NCBI GenBank assembly: GCA_002430405.1
Contig: DJBM01000087.1
Coordinates: 2,483-23,001, forward strand
Length of the DNA: 20,519 bases
Direction of reading: 5' to 3'
From: Actinobacteria bacterium UBA5976
GTDB lineage: Bacteria; Actinomycetota; Actinomycetes; S36-B12; UBA5976
In this document: one piece after another, positions 14,629-20,519 of the stretch
Layout of the letters: every line of letters starts with the position of its first letter
How positions within the stretch are numbered: the first letter of the stretch is position 1
Made by a program: the position numbers and the translations under genes
The notes under the pieces: model-generated
Database searches by the model: none
Told to the model about the DNA's origin: nothing
The model's input: only the letters and a program-made list of their open reading frames with translations

Positions 14629-15984
14629 TTACGACGTGGCCATGTCAACAAATCGGCTGTAATGACCTTGGAATGCAACGGTAACAGTTCCAGTTGGCCC
14701 ATTTCTGTGCTTAGCCAAAATAAAATCTGCTTCGCCGGCGCGTGGTGACTCGCGTTCATAAACATCTTCCCGGTGTAGCAAAATAACCATGTCGGCATCC
14801 TGCTCCAGTGATCCGGATTCACGCAAGTCTGAAAGCATCGGGCGTTTATCTTGTCGCTGTTCGGGGCCACGATTTAACTGACTGATCGCAATTACTGGTA
14901 TCGCAAGTTCCTTAGCGAGCAACTTAAGCGAGCGAGAAAACTCCGAAACTTCAACTTGGCGACTCTCAACTTTTTTTCCAGATGACATGAGTTGTAAATA
15001 GTCGATGATGAGAATCTTTAAATCAAAGCGTTGTTTTAGTCGACGCGCTTTTGCGCGGATCTCCATCATTGTCATATTTGGCGAATCATCGATAAATAAT
15101 GGGGCATCATTTACCTGCCCCATTTTGTTTGCAAGTCTGCCCCAGTCTGCATCACTAAGTGTGCCAGCGCGCATATGGTTCAAGCCAACTTGAGCTTCAG
15201 CGGATAGTAGCCGCATCACAATCTCATTGCGGCTCATTTCAAGTGAGAAAATTGCGGAAGTTAAATTGTGTTTAATACTTGCCGAACGCGCCAGGTCTAG
15301 ACCAAGCGTAGATTTACCGATAGCAGGGCGGGCAGCAACAATGACTAACTGACCAGCATGAAGACCGTGGGTGATGTCATCGAGTGCTTGAAAGCCTGTT
15401 GGTACTCCAACAAGTTGGCCGCCACGACCTTCAATTGCTTCAATCTCAGAAAGTGTGTGCGGCATGATTTCGGACAGTGGAGCGTAGTCTTCCGAAGTAC
15501 GTCGACCAGTCACATCGTAAACTTCAGCTTGTGCGCGATCAACAAGTTGATCGACTTCGGCGTCTCCGGCATAACCCATTTGCGCAATCCGAGTACCAGC
15601 GTCGACTAAGCGGCGCAAAATTGCGCGCTCGGTAACAATGCGCGCGTAATAGGAACCATTTGCCGCAGTTGGCACACTTGCCACAAGTGTGTGAAGATAG
15701 CCAGCGCCACCAACATTTCCAAGTGCACCTGACTTGCTCAAATAATTAGCAACAGTGATTGCGTCTGCAGGTTCGCCGCGACCGTAAATATCTAAGATGG
15801 CTCCGTAGATCGTGGCATGAGCTGGCTTGTAGAAATCAATTCCGCGCAGAGTTTCAATAACATCGGCAATGGCATCCTTGCTAAGCAACATTGCGCCAAG
15901 TACAGATTGTTCCGCGACTATATCTTGCGGTGGGGTGAGTGCGCCTTCTTCTTCGTAATTGCGGGGAAATTCCGCGACGCTCAT
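14629..15984 (-). CDS. dnaB: Replicative DNA helicase
   Basis: A 451-residue hexameric fork helicase. The N-terminal primase-interacting domain (about 18-120) begins PPQDIVAEQSVLGAML. A linker precedes the RecA-type motor, whose start is marked by GVPTGFQALDDITHGL. Walker A is ARPAIGKST (218-226), the H1a glutamate lies in SLEMSRNE, Walker B is KILIIDYLQLM (323-333), and RESGSLEQDADMV (388-400) plus KHRNGPTG (425-432) contain the conserved sensor and arginine-finger region. The length is that of an intein-free dnaB; no insertion is present at the P-loop or elsewhere. The start ATG 15984 has AAGGTGG shortly upstream. It reads in the same direction as gyrA. The DnaA-box-like cluster lies 130-160 bp upstream. 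Confidence 0.97.
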   Translation of the reverse strand: MSVAEFPRNYEEEGALTPPQDIVAEQSVLGAMLLSKDAIADVIETLRGIDFYKPAHATIYGAILDIYGRGEPADAITVANYLSKSGALGNVGGAGYLHTLVASVPTAANGSYYARIVTERAILRRLVDAGTRIAQMGYAGDAEVDQLVDRAQAEVYDVTGRRTSEDYAPLSEIMPHTLSEIEAIEGRGGQLVGVPTGFQALDDITHGLHAGQLVIVAARPAIGKSTLGLDLARSASIKHNLTSAIFSLEMSRNEIVMRLLSAEAQVGLNHMRAGTLSDADWGRLANKMGQVNDAPLFIDDSPNMTMMEIRAKARRLKQRFDLKILIIDYLQLMSSGKKVESRQVEVSEFSRSLKLLAKELAIPVIAISQLNRGPEQRQDKRPMLSDLRESGSLEQDADMVILLHREDVYERESPRAGEADFILAKHRNGPTGTVTVAFQGHYSRFVDMATS

Positions 15985-16043
15985 TTGACCACCTTTTATT
16001 AACTACTGAAAATAAGTTTTGTTTAGTTCACTTGATCGGGAGA

Positions 16044-16049
16044 ATTATC
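16044..16049 (-). promoter_or_regulatory. Possible dnaB -10 hexamer (GATAAT)
   Basis: GATAAT (5 of 6 to TATAAT) on the minus strand within an AT-rich stretch, predicting a start near 16037 and a leader of about 50 nt. There is no convincing -35. Confidence 0.3.
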
Positions 16050-16115
16050 TATTTTTCACTGATCTAAACGCTAGTAATGACTTTATGGCCAGGTGCTGAC
16101 AGAAACAATATTCCC

Positions 16116-16145
16116 TGTGGATAACCACGTGGATAATGTGGGGAA
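16116..16145 (-). promoter_or_regulatory. Tandem DnaA-box-like sequences
   Basis: On the minus strand, a perfect DnaA box TTATCCACA (16124-16116) is preceded by TTATCCACG (16136-16128, one mismatch) and TTCCCCACA (16145-16137, two mismatches). All three share one orientation, pointing toward dnaB, with starts 9-12 bp apart. This spacing is typical of DnaA-binding clusters. gyrA at the window's right suggests the dnaA-dnaN region is several kilobases further right, so this is more likely a secondary cluster or dnaB control region than the main origin, which cannot be excluded. Confidence 0.6.
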
Positions 16146-16214
16146 AACCCCCGAAACAATGGGTATTTAGCTGGGGATATCCTGTGGGGTTAACCCTAGG
16201 TATCCTGAGAATAC
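16140..16214. repeat. Series of short palindromes beside the DnaA-box cluster
   Basis: Within 75 bp lie GGGG-AAAA-CCCC (16140-16151), GGATATCC (16175-16182), GGGTTAACCC (16187-16196), CCTAGG (16195-16200) and the near-palindrome GTATCCTGAGAATAC (16200-16214). Such density is unusual next to the otherwise plain intergenic DNA here, and fits protein-binding sites or structured leader RNA. Confidence 0.45.
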
Positions 16215-16270
16215 TTTGGTTGATCAGGGTTTTTTCTGTCTCCTGCCTGTGTGCAGAAAATAATTCAAAA

Positions 16271-17512
16271 CTATTTTTGCGTTTCCGATACTCGACCATC
16301 CTGGGCTGGTGTTAGCAGACTTCTTAATCGTGAAACTAAGATTCCTGCTACTAGCTGACCCACCACAATTGTTGCAATCCAAAGGGCGATTAATTCATAT
16401 TGCAACATTATTCCTGAAAGAGCAGGACCCATAGCCCCGGCAAAAACCCAGATTAAACCATCAACTGAGTTGTAACGACCACGCATGTTTTCGGGTGCAA
16501 GCTCATTTGTTAGCGTGGGCCCGACTGTGGACCAGATCATTTCGCCAAGTGCAAAGATGCCCACGCCAATTGCAGTCAGTGCGAATGTTGCTTTTGGATC
16601 CAGCGAAACACTAAGTCCGATAATTATCCAAGCTACTGACCAAATTAATGAGATGCCGAACATTAGACGCACTCGACTTCGCCCATCAAGTCGATTTATT
16701 ACGAAGATTTGACCTAAGACAATCACGCCAGTGTTAACTGCCCAAATTGGTCCTAGTGCCTTTACTGATAAATCACCATAGAGAGTTAACAGCGTTGGCA
16801 GTCCAGCATCAAGTGAGGCATATCCAAATGTAAGGAGTAGTAGCTTTGCGGCTGAAAGGCGCATGAAACTTCGGTCTGCAATTAATTGCCGATAGCCACC
16901 ATCATTTTCTATTTCCATTTGTGTCTTTTTGAGGGGACCGCCAGTTCCACGAAGTGTCAAAATAAATCCAAAGAAAACTAAATAGGTCACTGCATCTAAG
17001 GCAAAGAGCCTGGTAAAACTTGCTGGATCGTTTATCTCAACTATGAATGAGCTAACGACTCCACCGAGCCCAAGTCCCAGGTTTAACATCATGAACTGTA
17101 AACCGAAAAATTTTGGCCGAAAATCCTCACTTACCATTCGCGCCATCATTGTTGTTTGCGTCGGCCAAATCGCTGCGTTTCCTAATGACGACAACGTGCC
17201 AACAAGTAATGCGTCACTAACGGTGTCGACGAATGACCATGAAAACATGGCAACGGCTTCGATCAAAATCGCAATCAACATGATTCGGCGTGGACCGAAT
17301 TTATCAACTAGATGCCCGCTTATCGGTGAGAAGGCAAGTCCAGTAATTGCCATCCAAGACAAAATTAATGATGCAGCAGTTAAGGAAAATCCTCGCACTT
17401 GATTTAAGTAAATGATCAGAATTGGCAGAGTTAGCCCGCTGCCAAGTGAGTTAAATAGTGCACCAGCGAGAAAGCGTTTAACCTGCGGAGTGGAATCTCG
17501 CAGTTCACCCAC
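16271..17512 (-). CDS. MFS transporter (12 membrane segments)
   Basis: A 413-residue major facilitator protein with about twelve hydrophobic segments. The loop between helices 2 and 3 carries the family motif A as GHLVDKFGPRR (66-76). A related loop in the second half is NRLDGRSRVRLM, and NELAPENMRGRYNSVDGLIW near helix 10 is common in drug/metabolite efflux-type MFS proteins of actinobacteria. The substrate cannot be read from the sequence. The start is GTG 17512, supported by GAGGAG 6 nt upstream; the nearby ATG at 17517 is out of frame. It is separated from the upstream tRNA-Ala by a strong terminator, so it has its own promoter in the AT-rich 17513-17563 region. Confidence 0.9.
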   Translation of the reverse strand: MGELRDSTPQVKRFLAGALFNSLGSGLTLPILIIYLNQVRGFSLTAASLILSWMAITGLAFSPISGHLVDKFGPRRIMLIAILIEAVAMFSWSFVDTVSDALLVGTLSSLGNAAIWPTQTTMMARMVSEDFRPKFFGLQFMMLNLGLGLGGVVSSFIVEINDPASFTRLFALDAVTYLVFFGFILTLRGTGGPLKKTQMEIENDGGYRQLIADRSFMRLSAAKLLLLTFGYASLDAGLPTLLTLYGDLSVKALGPIWAVNTGVIVLGQIFVINRLDGRSRVRLMFGISLIWSVAWIIIGLSVSLDPKATFALTAIGVGIFALGEMIWSTVGPTLTNELAPENMRGRYNSVDGLIWVFAGAMGPALSGIMLQYELIALWIATIVVGQLVAGILVSRLRSLLTPAQDGRVSETQK

Positions 17513-17563
17513 TTCATGCTCCTCGAAATAATTAAATTAACAAATTGAAATATGAATGAAAGT

Positions 17564-17603
17564 AAAAAATAAAAAGTGGAGGTAGAAAAATCTACCTCCA
17601 CTT
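17564..17603 (-). terminator. Strong intrinsic terminator after tRNA-Ala
   Basis: On the minus strand a perfect 13-bp stem (AAGTGGAGGTAGA with its complement, 17603-17574) closes a 4-nt TTTT loop and is followed by a T-run, TTTTTATTTTTT (17575-17564). It starts 7 nt after tRNA-Ala and should end the gyrA/tRNA transcript before the MFS gene. Confidence 0.93.
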
Positions 17604-17609
17604 ATTTTG

Positions 17610-17682
17610 TGGAGAATAGGGGACTCGAACCCCTAACCCCTGCCTTGCAAAGGCAGTGCTCTACCAATTGAGCTAATTCCCC
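17610..17682 (-). tRNA. tRNA-Ala (anticodon UGC)
   Basis: A 73-nt cloverleaf on the minus strand. The acceptor GGGGAAT pairs with ATTCTCC and includes a G3-U70 pair, the alanine identity element. The D-arm has GCTC/GAGC, the anticodon arm is CTGCC-TTTGCAA-GGCAG with anticodon TGC, and the T-arm is AGGGG-TTCGAGT-CCCCT. The discriminator is A and CCA is not encoded. Confidence 0.97.
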
Positions 17683-17709
17683 GATGTGTGTAAAACCGTA
17701 AACCAAAAT

Positions 17710-17823
17710 CTACTCTGAAGTAGCCTGCGTCCACAATTCTTGCTCGGCCTTACTGCTTTCTATTTTTTGGTAAATCACGTAACCAGCAACTGCCAACAAT
17801 GCTAACGAAAGTAACTTATTCAT
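17710..17823 (-). CDS. DLW-39 family small protein (37 aa)
   Basis: A 37-residue frame below usual length cut-offs: one N-terminal hydrophobic segment (MNKLLSLALLAVAGYVIYQK) and a charged tail ending ELWTQATSE. The tail resembles the D-L-W motif that names the actinobacterial DLW-39 family, with E in place of D; these proteins are about 39 residues and typically lie close to gyrA and the Ile/Ala tRNA genes, as here. It is presumably a single-pass membrane peptide of unknown function. The start ATG 17823 has AAAGGGA at good spacing. It sits between tRNA-Ile and tRNA-Ala, 27 nt before the latter, and could share their transcript. Confidence 0.85.
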   Translation of the reverse strand: MNKLLSLALLAVAGYVIYQKIESSKAEQELWTQATSE

Positions 17824-17869
17824 TACGTATCCCTTTCAATCTTGCGGTTCTTACGTTTCTTACCTTGCG

Positions 17870-17944
17870 TGGGCCCAGGTGGACTTGAACCACCGACCTC
17901 TTCGTTATCAGCGAAGCGCTCTAACCAAGCTGAGCTATAGGCCC
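17870..17944 (-). tRNA. tRNA-Ile (anticodon GAU)
   Basis: A 75-nt cloverleaf on the minus strand. The acceptor GGGCCTA pairs with TGGGCCC (one U-G pair), the anticodon arm is CTTCG-CTGATAA-CGAAG with anticodon GAT, and the T-arm is GGTGG-TTCAAGT-CCACC. The discriminator is A and CCA is not encoded. It lies downstream of gyrA-DUF3566. Confidence 0.97.
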
Positions 17945-17995
17945 GAATTTTGTTGCATTTTTCGTACTTTTGCACCTAATTGGCGGCACAAGTTA

Positions 17996-18021
17996 AGAGG
18001 TTACCTCAAAGCTGGCTTTGA
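17996..18021. repeat. Two small inverted repeats between DUF3566 gene and tRNA-Ile
   Basis: GAGGT-T-ACCTC and TCAAAG-CTGG-CTTTGA lie side by side in the 93-nt gap. The second can form a 6-bp hairpin after the DUF3566 stop. There is no T-run, so it is not a convincing terminator; it may be an RNA-processing or 3'-end structure. Confidence 0.3.
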
Positions 18022-18037
18022 CCCAAAATGGCGGTTC

Positions 18038-18541
18038 CTAGTTGCGATCAGTAAATGTCCATTCCCGACCACCTGTGAAACCAACACTGAGGTTGTACAA
18101 CACGGCATAAAGAGAGGAAAGCACGCTGAGAAGGGTAATTTCTATAGCTGAAATCACCATAGTTAAACCAATTAACCGACCAAGGGAAAGAAAACTGATA
18201 CTCGCGCTATTACTACCAGCGGCGTCATTCCAAAGTCCAGAGATTGCTTCGAACACACCAGCAGCTGACAGTGCGCCCCAAAGTAAGGTAACCGCGACAA
18301 GTAATACGCCGGCAATAGTTACCCCAAGCATGAACGCACTTTTCGCGGCGGACCACGGATCTATATGTGTCAGATGTAGGCGCACAGTTCGCGAACCCCC
18401 ACCTTGGTCTTTAGTTTGGGACATCTCTTGAGAGGAGAAAGTCTTAGCTGGCTCTTGGGCTCTTTTTCGTTTATGTGTACTTCCAAAGTAATGCCGCTTA
18501 GTTGGCTCATCGTCATTCAGGTCCATATCTAACTCGGACAT
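18038..18541 (-). CDS. DUF3566 membrane protein downstream of gyrA
   Basis: A 167-residue protein with a charged, poorly ordered N-terminus (1-52, acidic then KRKR-rich) followed by the DUF3566 domain, starting RTVRLHLTHIDPWSAAKSAFMLG. Two membrane segments lie at about 71-95 and 119-150, and GGREWTFTDRN closes the protein. The family is found almost only in actinobacteria directly after gyrA; its function is not settled. The ATG immediately follows the gyrA TAA with no gap, and GAAGAGG inside the gyrA end serves as ribosome-binding site, so translation is coupled. Confidence 0.92.
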   Translation of the reverse strand: MSELDMDLNDDEPTKRHYFGSTHKRKRAQEPAKTFSSQEMSQTKDQGGGSRTVRLHLTHIDPWSAAKSAFMLGVTIAGVLLVAVTLLWGALSAAGVFEAISGLWNDAAGSNSASISFLSLGRLIGLTMVISAIEITLLSVLSSLYAVLYNLSVGFTGGREWTFTDRN

Positions 18542-20519
18542 TTAAACCTCTTCCCCTTGTGTCATAGTATCCGCCGCCGCGTCTACTTCTAGTGCGTCTT
18601 CCTGGTCTGCGACGTTATTTGGAATTTCAACACTTTCTAACGCAGCCAATGCAGCAGCTCTGCTCCGCGCTACCGCCACCACTTGTTCATCATCGCCGAC
18701 TTTCATAAATGAAACGCCCATAGTGTCTCGGCCGGCAGCGCGAATCTCATCAACGCGGGTTCGGATAACAACACCATTGCTGGCTATCGCAAATATTTCA
18801 TCTTGCGCAGCGCAAATCAATGCACCTGCTAGCCCACCACGCTTTTCAACTAAACGCATGGCTCGAACACCTTGAGTGCCGCGGCCTTTCGCGTTCCATT
18901 CTTCGATTGAAGTTCTTTTAGCCCAACCACCTTCAGTTACGGTAACTACGAATGAATCGGGCGTGGCAACTTCCATCTTTAATAAGTAGTCGTCTTCCGT
19001 TTTAAATCTAATTCCAATCACGCCACCCGCTGTTCGACCCATTGGACGCAAAGTTGCATCATCCGCGTGACAGCGAACTGAGTAACCCATCTTTGATACC
19101 AGCAACAAGTCATCTTCGTCGTTGACAAGTTGGGCTGAAACCACGCCATCTTCATCACGAATTGTGATTGCAACTAGGCCAGTGCTTCGAGACGAGTCAT
19201 AGTCCGTTAAACGAGACTTTTTAACGACTCCACCACGTGTTGCTAAAATCAAATACTTCGCTTGTTCATAATCACGTAGATCAAGAACTTCAACTACGTG
19301 TTCATCTGGTGCGAGTGAAAGTAAGTTCGCGACATGTTGACCTCGTGCGTCTCGACCAGTGTCAGTTAATTCATAAGCCTTAACACGGAATACTCGACCT
19401 CGGTCTGTAAAGAACAATATCCAATGATGAGTTGTAGTAACAAAGAAATTTGTAATTACATCGTCATGTTTAAGTGCCGCGCCCTTTACGCCTCGGCCAC
19501 CCCGCTTTTGCGAGCGATACAAGATGGCCTTCGTGCGTTTAATGTAACCATCAGCAGATAGCGTGACCACGATCGGTTCAACGGCAATTAGATCTTCGTG
19601 TGTTACATCATTTTCATCAGCAACTATTGTGGTTCGCCGCTCATCGCCGAACTTGTTCACAATTTCTGCAAGTTCTTCGCTGACTATGCTTCTTTGGCGA
19701 GTCTCATTAGCCAAAATATCCTGATAATCAGCTATTTCTGCCATCAATTTGTCGTGTTGTGCTTGGAGTTCGTTGCGCTCAAGTGCAGCTAGTTTGCGAA
19801 GCTGCATATCTAAAATAGCCTGCGCTTGGATTTCATCAATTTTTAAAAGTTTTATAAGGCCAGCTTGCGCAACCGAAGCAGATTCAGAAGCCCGGATCAG
19901 AGCGATTACTTCGTCAATTCGATCTATTGCCTTTAGCAATCCGATGAGTATATGTACGCGCTCTTGCGCAATTCGTAAGCGATAAGAAGTGCGCCGTTGA
20001 ATTACTTCGACTTGATGCGCGATCCAATTTAGTACGAAGGCGTCAAGAGTTAATGTGCGCGGAACGCTGTCAACTAGTGCCAACATGTTTGCGCCAAAAG
20101 TATCTTGTAGTTGAGTCTGCTTATAAAGATTGTTTAGAACAACTTTTGGAATCGCGCTATTTTGCAGAACAACAACTAAACGTTGACCAAGGCGTTCATT
20201 ACCTTCATCGCGCACATCAGCGATGCCTTTGATTTTTCCATCTTTAACAAGTTCGGCGATTTTTAAAGCTAAATTATCTGGGTTAACTTGGTAAGGAAGT
20301 TCAGTTACCACTAAACAGGTGCGCTTATTAATTTCTTCGACTTGCACAACTGCGCGCATCGTAATTGAGCCACGACCAGTGCGGTACGCAGATTCAATGC
20401 CGGTGCGACCAACAATAAGTGCTTTAGTTGGAAAGTCTGGGCCTTTAACAATTTTCATTAATTGTTCTAGAAGTTCATCAGATTTAGCTTCTGGGTGAGC
20501 AAGCGCCCAAGCCACACCT
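18542..20519 (-). CDS. gyrA: DNA gyrase subunit A, 5' part cut off by the window
   Basis: About 658 residues of the C-terminal three quarters of GyrA; the frame stays open at the right edge, so the start, the catalytic tyrosine and the quinolone-resistance region are outside. Visible are the breakage-reunion domain end (PTKALIVGRTGIESAYRTGRGSI), the long coiled-coil (about 165-290, with AQAILDMQLRKLAALE) and the C-terminal DNA-wrapping beta-pinwheel. The GyrA box appears as QKRGGRG (336-342 of the fragment), needed for negative supercoiling, so this is gyrase rather than topoisomerase IV ParC. The tail is acidic (DALEVDAAAD). GTG 20515 is internal, since the frame continues with Gly before it. 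Confidence 0.98.
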   Translation of the reverse strand, partial: GVAWALAHPEAKSDELLEQLMKIVKGPDFPTKALIVGRTGIESAYRTGRGSITMRAVVQVEEINKRTCLVVTELPYQVNPDNLALKIAELVKDGKIKGIADVRDEGNERLGQRLVVVLQNSAIPKVVLNNLYKQTQLQDTFGANMLALVDSVPRTLTLDAFVLNWIAHQVEVIQRRTSYRLRIAQERVHILIGLLKAIDRIDEVIALIRASESASVAQAGLIKLLKIDEIQAQAILDMQLRKLAALERNELQAQHDKLMAEIADYQDILANETRQRSIVSEELAEIVNKFGDERRTTIVADENDVTHEDLIAVEPIVVTLSADGYIKRTKAILYRSQKRGGRGVKGAALKHDDVITNFFVTTTHHWILFFTDRGRVFRVKAYELTDTGRDARGQHVANLLSLAPDEHVVEVLDLRDYEQAKYLILATRGGVVKKSRLTDYDSSRSTGLVAITIRDEDGVVSAQLVNDEDDLLLVSKMGYSVRCHADDATLRPMGRTAGGVIGIRFKTEDDYLLKMEVATPDSFVVTVTEGGWAKRTSIEEWNAKGRGTQGVRAMRLVEKRGGLAGALICAAQDEIFAIASNGVVIRTRVDEIRAAGRDTMGVSFMKVGDDEQVVAVARSRAAALAALESVEIPNNVADQEDALEVDAAADTMTQGEEV

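Noticed and set aside
14562..14870. A 102-codon minus-strand frame overlapping the end of dnaB
   Set aside because: It is out of frame within conserved helicase sequence and has no start signal or recognisable family.
16110..16215. Calling this region the chromosomal origin outright
   Set aside because: dnaA and dnaN are not in the window, gyrA order suggests they lie further right, and skew cannot be judged from 20 kb. Reported only as a DnaA-box cluster.
16232..16264. A hairpin (TTTTTTCTG with CAGAAAA arms) after the MFS gene as a terminator
   Set aside because: The loop is long, the stem short, and in the MFS transcript direction it is followed by A residues rather than U.
17879..18151. 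A plus-strand frame starting MDLNHRPLRYQRSALTKLSY
   Set aside because: Its beginning is the antisense of tRNA-Ile and its end overlaps the DUF3566 gene. Translated antisense tRNA of this kind is a familiar database artefact.
14629..20519. Inteins in DnaB or GyrA
   Set aside because: Both proteins run through their conserved motifs without insertion, and no intein splice motifs are seen.
1..20519. CRISPR array, insertion sequence, toxin-antitoxin or defence island
   Set aside because: No spaced direct repeats, transposase, terminal repeats or defence-type genes were seen. The content is conserved housekeeping order.

Overview
The window looks like a core chromosomal segment of a low-G+C actinobacterium (base composition in the mid-40s % by eye). 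The marker is a run of genes in the same order as around Mycobacterium tuberculosis Rv3667-Rv3682 and its Streptomyces counterpart: acs, a holin-X membrane protein, a MarP-type protease, a Nudix CoA hydrolase, nth, a Crp/GlxR regulator, a RidA protein, a WhiB4/WblA regulator and a class A penicillin-binding protein. The gyrA-DUF3566-tRNA-Ile-DLW-39-tRNA-Ala order on the right is also typical of actinobacteria. A freshwater acI/Nanopelagicales-type genome is my best guess, but that is inferred from gene order and low G+C, not shown by a marker.

Left block (1-8267, all minus strand). A tiny DUF4177 gene starts a run of closely spaced or overlapping genes: RidA, crp, nth, Nudix, marP. Then come acs, an ArsB/NhaD-type permease, a holin-X protein and a gene cut by the window edge. 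whiB4/wblA lies upstream and is divergent from the penicillin-binding protein. The themes are cAMP/redox regulation, acetate activation, DNA repair and envelope maintenance. A candidate Crp site sits just upstream of acs, at a spacing that would suit activation from a modelled acs promoter.

Middle block (8268-14437). On the plus strand are the penicillin-binding protein, a GatB/YqeY-domain protein and an EamA-type exporter. The exporter converges on, and overlaps by 32 bp, a minus-strand pair: an aromatic/histidinol-phosphate aminotransferase preceded by a membrane-anchored SpoIIE-type phosphatase.

Right block (14438-20519, minus strand). This holds a gap with a small unexplained reading frame, the replicative helicase dnaB, an intergenic region with tandem DnaA-box-like sequences and several palindromes, an MFS transporter, a strong terminator, tRNA-Ala(UGC), a 37-residue DLW-39 protein, tRNA-Ile(GAU), a DUF3566 membrane protein and gyrA (5' end cut off).

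There is no CRISPR array, transposase, integrase, rRNA or sign of recent transfer. I did not find an obvious new multi-gene system. The best leads are in non-coding DNA: the DnaA-box/palindrome cluster between dnaB and the transporter, the small frame at 14462-14581, and the candidate Crp operator at acs. Three genes missing from a length-filtered gene call are reported: DUF4177 (51 aa), DLW-39 (37 aa) and the left-edge partial gene.
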